Source of the DNA: Protopterus annectens
Lineage: Eukaryota > Chordata > Ceratodontiformes > Protopteridae
Length of the DNA: 64,000 nt
NCBI RefSeq assembly: GCF_019279795.1
Contig: NC_056743.1
Location: 930,660,499-930,724,498 of the forward strand
Direction of reading: 5' to 3'
The notes beneath the pieces are model-generated. The model was not told where the DNA came from. It ran no database searches and saw only the letters and a list, made by a program, of their open reading frames with translations. Every line of letters starts with the position of its first letter. Position 1 is the stretch's first letter. Made by a program: the position numbers and the translations under genes. Shown here piece by piece: positions 40,879 to 50,900 of the stretch.

Positions 40879-42290
40879 CGGCGATGGATCTGTAGTTAGA
40901 TGGGTCAGTTGAGTTTCTCCCTTTGTGCAAGGGGACAGTGAAGAAGGATTTCCAAATGAAAGCGACTGTTGCTTTTTGAATGGATCTGTTGATTAGTATG
41001 GATACAGGTTAGGTTATAGATTCAGCAGTGAATTTGAGGAAGGTCGGAGGGAGATTATCTGTGGAGGGCGACATGGTTTAAGCTTTAGAAGAAAAAATTT
41101 AATGTGAGAAGTGGGAACAGGTTTGAAAGGAGAAAAGGTTTTTGTTGAGTGGCATGGGAGGGATAGAGGGAGCAGTTGTACTGGAGCTGGAGGGGTTGAG
41201 TTTTTGAATTGTGTCAGTGAAGTGGCTGATGAGGGTAGCAGTTTCTAGAGGAGATTTATTTGGGAAAGGGGAGGAGGTTGGGAAGGACAACCTGGATGAA
41301 GAATTTTTAGAGGAGACCAAAACTTACAAGGGTTGGATATGCTATTGACTTGGGGAGAGTTATAGAAGGATTTTTTGTCCTGTTGACTTGTTTCTTGACA
41401 AGATTACGCAGTTCTCTATAGTTTTGTAGCTGGGGTAGTTCTTTTGATTTGACCCAGGCTTTCCAAGCAGTGTCTCTTTTTTGTGTGAGATCTAGTATCC
41501 TTAGTAAGCCAGGGAGCATAATTAGATTTGATTCTAATTCTCCTGGAGAGGGCAAGGGAGTTCAGCATGTCCAGGAATATGCTATTAAATTTACTTACTG
41601 CGTCACTGAGAGGGATCTGCCTGAGGATGGACTGGTCAACATGAGACAGTATGGAGTTAAGTTGGGAGATATTAAAGTTGGAGAGGTTATGGCAGTCTCT
41701 GTAAAGGTGTGATATGGGTAGAGTGTCTTAGAATGAAGATGGGAAAATGGTCACTTAGGGAGTCTGGAAGGGTATATGGGCTACGGTGGAGGTTGGGGGA
41801 GTTGGTGAGAATCCAGTCAATAGTGCAGCTGGAGGATGAAGGTTTGTGCAGGCAGCTGGGGGAAGTTATCAGCTGATGAAATGCCTGTATGTTAATACAA
41901 AATTGTGGAGAGTCTGTTGTAAGACTGGACCAGTCAATGCTGACATCTCCAAGGATGAGGGTTTCATAGTGTATGTTGTGGGAAAACCAGGATAGGATAC
42001 TTTCTAGGGTTGGGATATTACTTCCAGGGGGGAATATATATGGAAGCAATGGCAAGTTTCTTGCGTGAGTTGAGGTGGCAATTTAGAATTAGTTCAGCTG
42101 GGTGAAAGTTATGGGTAGAGATGGTGACTGGTGAGAGATTTAGGCTGTCAGAGTAGAGAATGGTGATGCTACCTCCTTTTTTGGGTGTCTATCAGAGCAG
42201 TAAATGTTATAGCCTCGAGGGAGCATTTTGCTGTTTGTGATGTGTGGTTTTAGCCAAATTTCAGATAAGGTTAAAATGTGGGAGGAGGTA
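40879..42290 (-). pseudogene. LINE endonuclease and RT N-terminal part
   Basis: An APE-type endonuclease start reads TLSEIWLKPHITNSKMLPRG (about 42,215-42,275), a mid part reads LILGDVSIDWSSLTTDSPQF (about 41,900-41,970; Gly-Asp-x-Asn as Gly-Asp-Val-Ser), then SPSCLHKPSSSSCTIDWILT and SDHFPIFIL (His of the active site, about 41,740). The linker to RT reads NYRELRNLVKKQVNRT; the RT start SNYRSIA ends at DIRS-A. The element is 5' truncated at 42,290 and frameshifted. Confidence 0.8.
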
Positions 42291-43930
42291 TATAAAATAT
42301 GCCAGACAGCTATCACACAGGGCTATATACATCACAGCCTTAGATTGACAGTTACCCCTAGTAAAATAGATAACTAAGTTACTAGCATTTTGCAGTGTCA
42401 CAACCACACTCTCTAGAGTGTGTGAACATTGCGGGCATGATCTAGATCTACGTGTACCCACAGTATGCAGGGTACCATCCCTAAGTCTATCCCCTACCTC
42501 AAAAATACCTTTCCAATTGGAACCAGTCTTAAAAACAAATGTTGGGCTACCCTCCCACTAGTTCATAGTTGCAGGTTACCCCTAATAATGTTCCAATTCT
42601 TTGTAAACAGGTCTTTAATGGTCTTGGAATACGGTCTATACTGGATCACCAGTGCTCTCTCATAATTCTCATTTACATCCTCTTTTGGTGTTATGAGGGC
42701 ACCATTCCCAAGAGGGGTTGGTATCGAAGCCCCCATTGTTCCATATGTTCCACTGTTCCATTATGACAACATAATAAACCATTTCCCTTACCAAATTCAA
42801 GGGATAGCCACAATCTAAAAACCCGCCGATAAAAGATAATTCAGACACTATGTCATCAAAATTCAAAGTCATCCTTGCTGCCCTAATACACTGTCCTTTT
42901 AAGATGCTTTTTTTTTTTTTGGAAAAACTGATGGCAGCTTGAAAAATCCAGATAGTTATTATTAAAGGGCTTCCTATAAACCCTTGACATGAAACCTGTA
43001 CCTGAACTGTTGTGCTCAATAAAAATGTCCAAATAATTAATTCCTCTCCAGTTAAAACTATAAGTAAATTTTAAAAATGTAGAAGAATGATTCAAATAAT
43101 TAACAACATTCTTAATCATTCCCTCAGGACCCTCCCATAGCAAAAAAATATCACTGAGGTATCTCGCATAAAATTTGATGAACTGGGAGAATGTAGAGTC
43201 AAACACACTTTTACCTTCCCAATCAGCTAACACCAAATTTGCATAAATGGGAGCCCATGAAGTCTCCATGGCAACTCTTTTGGACTGCCTATAAAATCCC
43301 CCCTCAAAATAAAGTTAAAATCTAACACAATGGACATTAAATTCAATCAACAAGTTAATATAATTATTCAGAAATTTGATATATTTAAACAGACTGTTTC
43401 TAAAGTGTTCCAAGCCCTCATTTTTGGGAATAGATATAAAAAGGTCAACCACACCTATGGTGACAAAGATTAGATCAGAAGCCCACGGTTCATTTTTTAA
43501 TCTACCTACGAAATCCCATGAATCCTTAATTATATGCTGTATTTGATTGACAGCTTTAAGAGTTCTATCAATATAAATACCAAAACGATACGTTTTAAAC
43601 CCCCTCTCTGAAACTATAGGTCTAAAAGGGGGGTTTACAACATCCTTGTGAGTTTTTGGAATTTTGAAAATGTTAGCTATCAGGGGATTTTGAACTTTCA
43701 AGAATCTGTAAGTTTTAAAAAAAATTCTCTGTTCTAGAAAGTATTCTTCTAGACAGGAATCAATTCTTTGGTGTCCTATGTTAATCTCATTAATGGAAGA
43801 CCCAGTGTGTGTTTGGTCATTATTTAATAGATCAAACATAACCTGATTGCACTCATGAGTATTAAAAAAGAACCTAATTTCCAGTTTTATGTCACACAAT
43901 ATGGTCGAACTTCCAGGCCCAGTGTGAAAG
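42291..43930 (-). pseudogene. Penelope-like reverse transcriptase and GIY-YIG start
   Basis: RT motifs: IANIFKIPKTHKDVVNPPFR then PIVSERG (43,610-43,690), IIKDSWDFVGRL, a VDLFISIPKNEG stretch (first catalytic region), METSWAPIYANLVLADWEG (43,215-43,269) and ARYLSDIFLLWEGPEG (about 43,130-43,180), where the catalytic Tyr-x-Asp-Asp appears as Tyr-Leu-Ser-Asp. After a T-run shift: GINYLDIFIEHN, then TVGTRRSRSCPQCSHTLES, FTRGNCQSKAVMYIALCDSC (start of GIY-YIG) up to the LINE joint. Penelope elements prime at open chromosome ends or nicks. This copy is dead and 5' truncated. Confidence 0.85.
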
Positions 43931-44061
43931 ACACAGCAACATGGACATAACTACATATATGTACCAAGTCTTGTGTAATTTAATGACAAAGAACTCCTTG
44001 TATTACCTGCATGCCAAATAGATTCATAATGTTGCATGATCTATTTCTCAAAGAGGGAGGA
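43931..44061 (+). other. Gypsy 3' untranslated end with polypurine tract
   Basis: Between the Penelope-like element and the right LTR. It ends in AAAGAGGGAGGA immediately before TGTAG of the LTR, fitting a polypurine tract, the plus-strand primer of LTR elements. No coding content is evident. The boundary with the Penelope-like element is approximate. Confidence 0.55.
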
Positions 44062-44330
44062 TGTAGATCAGAGAGTGTATGTGCTGTATTCTTTAAGAAG
44101 CATATCAAGGACTGATCGTGCACATATAAATACCGGGCACATGCTGTTCCCAGTGTCATTTTGAGATTGTAGCCAGAGAGTGAGCATGTACGAATGTAGT
44201 AGTTAGTTTGTATACAAGTTACTTAAGCTAAAGTCAGTAAACATCTATTGTGATGTGTTTGTATATAGTAAAGCTGCTTGAACAGAACCCACAAAGACTC
44301 TTCTATTGTGTCCAAAGTAGAACAGCGACA
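44062..44330 (+). repeat. Gypsy 3' LTR
   Basis: Starts TGTAGATCAGAG and ends AACAGCGACA; shares CACATATAAATACCGGGCA and AGAACCCACAAAGACTC with the 5' LTR. By eye roughly 85-90% identical. After it, sequence returns to DIRS-F gag at 44,331. Confidence 0.8.
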
Positions 44331-45200
44331 CTCCTTCTCTCCTCAAATCTCTCTAGATCAGCAGATGAAGTGCCACATAAAACCTCTATCAAGGGAAGCA
44401 CAGTGAATTTCAGATTTGACATCTGGCAGATTTTGGGGATTTAGCCATGCATACCTTTGCATCACTAATCTAGCTCTTGATAATGCATCTGCAGCATTGC
44501 AGGAACATCTCAAAGAATGTTTTGTGACTTGTATCATGGAAGTAAGCATAGAAAAAAAGACTATCTCTGAAGCAGGTAATTATGTGAAAACCTTATTCTT
44601 GTCAACAAATAATGCTGATATTTATTTGGACAAAAGTGCTTGACAATTAACAGTTCTAAAAGCTAGGGTTGAAGATATGTAAACCTTTTTTTCATACATG
44701 TCAAAAGCTCTGCAATCTTTGAGAGTAAAAGGATTAGATGCAGTAAGATATTCATTTCCACAGAGAAGGGTAGGCTCTAGGCTTCTGGGAAAGGTACTTG
44801 TGATTGAGATACATTGTAAGGTTTAGCTAGATTGTTAAGAGCAGGACACTGTTAGGAGAAGCATTGGCAGCATCAACGGCATCCTCTAAAGCCCCAGAGA
44901 CAGAAGGAACAGACACAGGTTTAGGGTGTCCGCCAGTAAAAATGTCATAATACCATTGTTGTGTCAGGTATTTGCTTGTGCTCCCACTGAAAGAAGTCTT
45001 TCATCTTTCCAACTGTGTCACATGAAGACATTTCTTCTCCAGGGGAACCTGAAAAAATGTTTTCTTCAGATTCTGATTCAAAGTGTAGACACCTGTGAAG
45101 CATAATCTAATCCCACTTCTTCAATATCACAATCAGAAAGTAAGGGAGGTAAAATATGACAAAGCTGGAAAAGCAGCCTAAAGTGACCAAAAGGCCTTTA
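44331..45200 (-). pseudogene. DIRS-F gag remnant
   Basis: Minus-strand pieces aligned to younger gags: GTSSADLERFEERR (matches the GVKAEEVLKKMEDK position) at 44,331-44,385, IQVTKHSLRCSCNAADALSR (matches EQVGKHTLQCGFDSLEASCR) near 44,490-44,545, and a KKVYISSTLAFR-like stretch near 44,660-44,690. A degenerate SGSPGEE acidic region is near 45,050. Old, with many stops. It continues leftward at 2,221 across the gypsy insertion. Confidence 0.7.
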
Positions 45201-45807
45201 AGCAAAAGAAAAACATTCCTCTTTTTTTTTTTTTAAGAAGACAGGGTAGACGGAATACAAGGGTATTTAATACAGGGTAGAGGGAATAAAAGGGTGAAGA
45301 CTCTGAAGTCCAGACCTCTGCAAGGGTGCCAGATAACACTTCTCTCACTAAAACCTATGGGATGCCATCAGATACTACTTCATAAGACCAAGTGCAGTTT
45401 GTTCTTTACAAATTAAGTTGTCTGTTGAGGGCCAAGGAAGAGAGGATCCCATCAGTACACACAAGAACCTAAAGTTTTATTCTTCTTGACAACTCAAAGG
45501 GAGACATCTGAGGTACCCGTACTAGGGTACATAGAAGTCAGTTTTCACACAAATATGGAAGGAAAGTTCCCAATGGGTTCTTACCTGACCAATATCTTGA
45601 TCAAGACATTGCTGTACACCCTGAAGATGCAACAAAGACCAAGTTTGACTGGTTTCTCCAACATCAAAAAAGTTCTGAATTTTGGTGCCCACAGATCTGC
45701 TTCTATTCCAGCATACCCGCATGCTTCCTCAGATGCACAGGTGTGTGTAAGGCAGGATAAGACCCATACAGCTTAAGCTACTGCAACAGTGATCTAATAA
45801 AGAACAA
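45201..45807 (-). repeat. DIRS-F gag start, leader and 5' end (degenerate)
   Basis: At about 45,560 the plus strand reads TTCCCAATGGGTTCTTAC, like the TTTCCCCAACGGGGTACTTA leader of other copies. At 45,779-45,807 it reads CTACTGCAACAGTGATC and ends AAGAACAA, like the GACTGCAACAGTGAAAC...GAACAT terminus. TATA and CRE boxes are not clear. A T-run lies at 45,220-45,234. Moderate confidence that this is the true 5' end. Confidence 0.5.
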
Positions 45808-46063
45808 ACTTACTTATTCTCCCATTTGAAAAACAAATGTGTGATAAAAGAAAATTTTCTCGTTACAGGAGTAGGAAGATAATGTTCTGCGTTTGCCAAG
45901 TCCATGCATCCCTCCTATACTGGAATATCCTCTGATGCCAAGGATGCACCTATGGCACATGAGATAGGTGCCCGAAGCTTTGAAGACTGGTCAGACATAC
46001 AAGTATCCTTGGCAGGATGCATCCCACATTCAAGGACTGCAACAGCGATTTAACAAAGATCAT
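45808..46063 (-). repeat. Possible second degenerate DIRS 5' end
   Basis: Ends GGACTGCAACAGCGATTTAA then AAAGATCAT at 46,063, resembling another DIRS 5' terminus directly next to DIRS-F. The arrangement resembles DIRS-C inside the DIRS-A leader (40,637-40,878), so DIRS-F may itself sit in a still older DIRS leader. No internal promoter motif confirmed. Confidence 0.35.
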
Positions 46064-47444
46064 CAAAAAGCACATCAGAAACAAAGCCTAGGACACGGAA
46101 TCTTGAAGAATGGTCTAACTGATAGAAGTCCAACTTACAGACTCACATCTGAGACATTAACAGCCTAGAAATGCAGAGAGCAGCAGACAATAGGTTGTGA
46201 GACAGCTACTCCTGGACAGAAGATGACTAACTGCTGTAAAAGCCAGAGGGTGGTGTTCCAGTATGACAAGAACCACCCACTGTTTACTTGGAAAAGTAAG
46301 CGCACCACTTCCTTCTCCTTAAACTTATCTACAAACCACTGCAGACATTTTAGGGACACCTAATTAGTAAGCAGATTCCCAGGACATAAAAATTCCTTTC
46401 TCTCTGCTTTGTGTCCATGAGAAGAAACAGTGACATTAATAGACTGTTCAGGGAAAAAACAAAAATCATATTTGTGAGAGACGTAGAACAGAGGTGGGGG
46501 AATCCAACCTCAAAAAGGAGGCCAATGAGAACTATATGCACATCATCTTAAAGCCTTAGGATCTTTTATTGCAGAGAAAGAAAATGAGATTCAGAAACAT
46601 GGTCACTAATTATGCTAATTGTCCAACACTGGTTAATCAATTAGCACAACGGCAAAATACTCCCCACTTGCTCTAAATGCCAAGCATGTGTCAGTCAAAC
46701 AACACAATGGATAGAAAATGCAATTCAGGGACAGGTATGACCTCAATGACAAATATCTCAGTGGCTCATTAGCATGTCTCAACTGCACACCACAGTTGCC
46801 AAACTTGACGGAACTAGGGTTCTCCTTACTGGCCCCATGCAACTCATTAGCTAAGGCATGCCCCTAGTCTCTCACATGCACATGATCATAAAAAAAGCAA
46901 GTCCCCCCACAGCCAATCTCACAGATAAATGCAACCACACATTCAAACTTTTGATTCACCACCTAATCCCCCGGAGTGTGACCACCTAGGCAGGCAGACA
47001 GAGACACTTACACAGCTTCAATCATGCCCCCACAGACATGGACACAAACACATACATGCATGAACACCCTCATCCCAACTTTTTGCTTAACTTATGGGGC
47101 ACCACAAGTACTCCTACAGGAAGGAATGGGTTACCGCTGTGTTTTTATAGTGATTACTTTTAACTCCCAGAATAACATTTTAGACACAAATGCAAATCGG
47201 ATGCCACATGCATTTCTGTAGGAGAGAACATAGCTAATTAACATCAGCCACTCTCTCTGACTACTCATTAGTATGTAGCTCTTTCTGTGAGATTAACAAA
47301 CACTGCAAAATAAAATGTTCAACCAACCACATCTGGAGCTCAGTCCTGCTCTCAACTGGAAAAGACAGGCAGAAGGCTCTTCAGGGATTATGAAACATTC
47401 TGGAAAACTGAGATCTAACAATAAAGCCTCTGAAGCATCCAGAA
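46064..47444. other. No recognised feature
   Basis: About 1.4 kb with no gene, repeat family or domain I can identify. Short open frames only. The stretch 46,860-47,070 is rich in CA/ACA words. It may be host intron or an eroded transposon. Confidence 0.5.
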
Positions 47445-47728
47445 AGTACAGTTGTGTACACTTACCATAAATGTAGATGTCCGAGTGTATTCACTGCTGC
47501 AGTCATTACATTTGGGTAATCTGCTGGCAGGTTGCCCTCAGTCGGCCTGAATTCCAAAGTCTTGGGTCCTGCGTCAGTTGCCGTCTTCTCTTCCATGATG
47601 TCAGGTCGTCAGGGGTAAAAAACATGCAGCTGACACCATTTTCTTTAGTTTTTCTTGCTCCCGATGTCAGGTGCCCCCAAAAAGATAGCAATATTATACA
47701 TTTATTTATTTATTTTATTTTACATTTT

Positions 47729-47802
<74 letters not shown>

Positions 47803-48030
47803 CCACAAACATGCAACAATATAAACTAACTTCATCTACAAGCAAATACACCACATAGGTTGTAGAAGATAGAGAAGGAAAGATAAACTGTGGAATGAGA
47901 AGGGGATGGGTGGGAGGGTAACCTGGACTGCAACAGTGAACACACTCGAACATCTACATTTATGGTAAGTGTACACAACTGTACTATGTTCTTTGTATTT
48001 CACTGTTACAGTCGTTACATTTGGGTAGAA
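47445..48030 (-). repeat. DIRS-G 3' ITR and ICR
   Basis: Outer end AGTACAGTTGTG; the CRE reads TGATGTCA and the TATA region reads GGGGTAAAAAAC (both degenerate; about 47,596-47,625). ICR about 47,927-48,026, circle joint at 47,985/47,986 (TGTACT then ATGTTCTTTG). A microsatellite sits in the spacer. Confidence 0.9.
47729..47802. repeat. CA/TA/TG microsatellite in DIRS-G 3' region
   Basis: About ten CA units, then about twenty TA units, then six TG units. It lies between ITR and ICR. A TA/CA array occupies the equivalent place in DIRS-J (62,521-62,628). Confidence 0.97.
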
Positions 48031-48058
48031 TCCCAAAGCTATGGTTAGGAGGCTGGAG

Positions 48059-49065
48059 CTAAACAGCATTAGGTGCAGCTATAAGGCCCTGCAGCACTGC
48101 AGTGGCAAAGCCTGCCCTGGACTTAGAGTAGAGAGGCAAATGGCAATGCTTTGTAAAGGTGTGAGCAGAACTCCAAGTAGCAGCCTCTAGAATGTCTTTG
48201 GTTGGTACTCCTCTGAGAAAGGCTGCTGAAGTAGCTGCAGCTCTGGTGGAATGAGACCTAATGCCCTTGGGCACAGGTTTACCATGGTGTGAGTAGCAGA
48301 AACGGATGCAGTGGCTTATCCACTTTGAAATTGTCTGCTTTGAGATAGCCTTTCCTTCTGATCCTTCAGCATATGACACTAGTAATTGTTCAGTTTTTCT
48401 TAGAGCTTTTGTCCTGCTCAAGTAGAATCTTAGCTGTCTGTGTATGTCCAAGGAATGCAGAATTCTCTCCCCTTCGTTCTGCGGGTTTGGATAAAAAGTT
48501 GGCAGATGGATTGGTTAAGAGCCACACTGGAAACCACCTTAGGCATAAAAGTAGAATTTGTCCTCAGAGACACCCTGTCTGGGTAAAATATGATAAAAGG
48601 CTCTACAGCCATGAGGGCCTGTAGCTCTGAAACCCCAAGTAACTGCTAGTAGCAGGGCTGTCTTCCACAATAAGAACTTTATATCAGCGGTAGTGGCTAG
48701 TTCAAATGGAGGCAGGGTGAGCTTTTCCAACACATAATTGAGGTCCCCCGTGTAGGCAATGGTGATCTTCTAGGAGGCCTTAGGTTTTTTGGCTTCTCTA
48801 AGATACTGCTTTAGTAAGGGATGAGAAAAGATTGGTGGCTCTGTATTGTAATGAGCCGAAATGGCAGAGGCATGGATTTTGATTGATGAAAAAAACAGGC
48901 CTTTGTCAAGCATCTCAGTTAAGTATTGTAATATCTGAGGAATATGTGGTTCTGCTGTATCAGTTCCTTCTACTCGATTCCAAGCACAAAATCTCTTCCA
49001 TTTGTCAGCATAAGATTTTCTAGTACTACGCCTCCTGGCTTCCAAAATGACATCCATCACAGCTT
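48059..49065 (-). pseudogene. DIRS-G tyrosine recombinase (broken)
   Basis: Core-binding: LEARRRSTRKSYADKWKRFC (about 48,980-49,045), SSIKIHASAISAHYNTEPP. Box I is damaged near 48,630-48,660 (the ARR segment is lost in a small deletion). C-terminal part: KTEQLLVSYAEGSEGKAISK, box II HSTRAAATSAAFLRGVPTKD (about 48,200-48,260), ATWSSAHTFTKHCHLPLYS near 48,130-48,170, where the nucleophile Tyr has become Cys (KHC). Nonfunctional. Confidence 0.87.
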
Positions 49066-50900
49066 TACTGAGAGGTGTCATTGGTATGCTTACACGATTA
49101 GCCATGCTGCCAGGTTCAATATCTGTAGCTGATTGTGCAGGATCCAATTGTTTTACTGGGACCGTAGTTGTGGTCTTTGAGACAAGGTCCAAGCTGGGTA
49201 TTGAGACAAGTTCCTTAGGATTGGGTACCAGTATTGGCAGGGTCAGTCCGGAGCAATTAATATCATCTTTGGCTTCTTTTGTCCGACTTTTACGAGGAAC
49301 TTGGGTAGAAGAGGCAGAGGAGGAAAGGCATAAGCTGGTAGGTTTTTCCAACTGAAAGATAGGGCGTCCACTTTTCATGCTGGTTTGTGATAAGTCCTTG
49401 TGCAGAATCTTTTCAATTGATAATTTTGAGGAGAGACAAATAGATCTATGTCCGGGCTCCCCCATTTCTCTGTTATGCTGAATACTTGTGGATTTAGTTT
49501 CCACTCGTGAGGATCCATAAGGTTTCTGCATAAATCGTCTGCCATAGTGTTGTGCTTTCCTGGCAGGAATTGAGCTTGAAGATTTATCTGGAAGGTCAAA
49601 GCTATGTCCCATAGTGCCAAGGCTAATCTGCAAAAGGGGTAAGTGTGTGCCCCCTTGCTTGTTTATATACCACATGACTGTGGTGTTGTCAGTCTTATCA
49701 GTAGTTGTCCTGGATGAAGTAAGTTCTTGAATGCTGTTAGGGCATTTTGAATGGCTAGCATCTCTTTCTGGTCAATAAGTAGATGCATTTGATTTGGTGC
49801 CCATATGCCCTGAATGCATCTTCCTGTCATGTGGGTCCCCCACGTATAATCTGATGCGTCTGTTGTTACGGTTTGGCTGGCAGAGGGTAGAGTGAAGGGC
49901 TGTCCCATGTTTTGGTGACAAGCCTTTGCCCACCATAGAAACTCTTGTTGCAGGCAGGGGATGACAGGAATCGTTTCCAGACTGTGTAAATGCTGACTCC
50001 ATAAACTTTTTAGGTACCATTGAAATTTCCCCATATGCAGTCTTGCATATGGAATTAGTAGGATGCAGGATGCCATGAAGCCCAGAGCCTGCAGAATTTG
50101 TCTTGCAGCAGACTGGGTCTTTGTTGCCATCAGTTTGAAGTAGTAGTCAGTTGTCTTTGTCTGGCGTGAGGTAAGCCATCCGGGCAGTTGTATGTAAGCT
50201 TGCACCCAGGAATGTTATCTTTTGAGAGGGTACCAGTTGTGATTTCATTTCGTTTATGTACCCTAGGCATGCCAGAAACCTTTTCACAAATGCCAGGTGT
50301 TGTAGAAGAGTGTCCTTGTTCTCTGCTCGAATGAGACAGTCGTCCAAGTAAGGATATATTTTAATACTTCTTTGTCTGCAAAATGCAATTACTGGTGCCA
50401 GGCACTTTGTAAAGACCCTGGACGCAGTAGATAATCCAAAGGTCAGTGCAGAGAATTGGTAATGCATTAAGCCAGCCTTGAACCTGAGGTATCTTCTACA
50501 CGACTGTGTTATTGGGACATGTAGGTATTAAGTCTAAAGTCACCAGCAAAGCATTCTTGCCCAGCATGGGCAGAAGCTGTTGCAAAGTGAGCATTTTGAA
50601 TTTTGGAATGTCCAGGTATGTGTTCAAAATCGATAAATCCAGTATTGGCCACCAGGCCTTGTCCTTTCTGGGTACCGAGAAGAGTACTTAGTAAAAACTT
50701 TGTCCTTTTTCCTGTTCTGGTACTATCTGAACAGCCCCCATATCCAGGAGGGACGTAACCTGTTTCTGTGCCTCTGCCCATTGGTTTTTTGGCAGGTCTG
50801 GCCAACCATTTGTCACTGGCAGAGTGTGGAAATGGAATCTGTATCCCTGTGATACGATGTTCAGTACCCACTTGTCCTGGGTTAACAATTGCCAATTTTG
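49066..50900 (-). pseudogene. DIRS-G RT, RNase H and tail
   Basis: RT from GYRFHFHTLPVTNGWPDLPK, then a frameshift; LTFGLSTASRVFTKCLAPV and KIYPYLDDCLIRAENK (YLDD near 50,345). RNase H: TTDASDYTWG (about 49,850), a HLLIDQKEMLAIQNALTAFK helix, then a one-base deletion before the TDNTTV motif (about 49,680-49,700), and the NTMADDLCRN end. Tail: DIDLFVSPQNYQLKRFCTRT and the LxxPNPKEL frame. Several frameshifts. Confidence 0.85.

Larger units (their letters stand above)
13945..42290 (-). mobile_element. APE-type LINE (CR1/L2-like), split by DIRS-A
   Basis: A minus-strand non-LTR retrotransposon of about 3.1 kb when DIRS-A is excluded. Its 5' part with endonuclease is at 40,879-42,290 and its 3' part with RT and tail is at 13,945-15,628. 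At the DIRS-A joint the RT frame reads SNYRSIA on one side and KILEKSINSQLL on the other, contiguous in frame. It is 5' truncated within the endonuclease. The 3' end is A/T-rich with TTTAATAATAAATAAA. Clade is a guess from RT spelling. Confidence 0.82.
13428..43930 (-). mobile_element. Penelope-like element split by a LINE
   Basis: A minus-strand Penelope-like element (RT at 42,291-43,930) is interrupted inside its GIY-YIG endonuclease by the LINE at 13,945-42,290 and continues at 13,944-13,428. At the break the frame reads AYFI on one side and G-V-x-G-K on the other. These fit the Tyr-Phe-Val-Gly-Lys segment typical of Penelope GIY-YIG domains. The 5' end is truncated near 43,930. Confidence 0.75.
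2222..44330 (+). mobile_element. Ty3/gypsy LTR retrotransposon with nested insertions
   Basis: Two related LTRs in the same orientation (2,222-2,485 and 44,062-44,330) bracket gag, protease, RT, RNase H and integrase remnants on the plus strand. A purine-rich tract lies directly before the right LTR. About 36 kb between them is later insertion: DIRS-E, a CR1-like tail and a Penelope-like element that itself carries the large inner nest. The outer flanks (before 2,222 and after 44,330) both belong to DIRS-F gag, supporting one element with two LTRs. By eye the LTRs are roughly 85-90% identical, so the insertion is old. No exact target duplication is seen. Confidence 0.75.

Noticed and set aside
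2222-44330. Endogenous retrovirus with env
   Set aside because: Gag and pol spellings are Ty3/gypsy-like, and no env-like signal peptide or membrane segment is seen between integrase and the LTR.
47729-47802. Z-DNA or regulatory signal
   Set aside because: The alternating tract could adopt Z-form, but nothing in the sequence supports a function beyond a microsatellite.
47477-47824. Plus-strand frame with Thr-His and Tyr-Ile runs
   Set aside because: The runs are just the CA/TA microsatellite translated; the rest is DIRS-G ITR.
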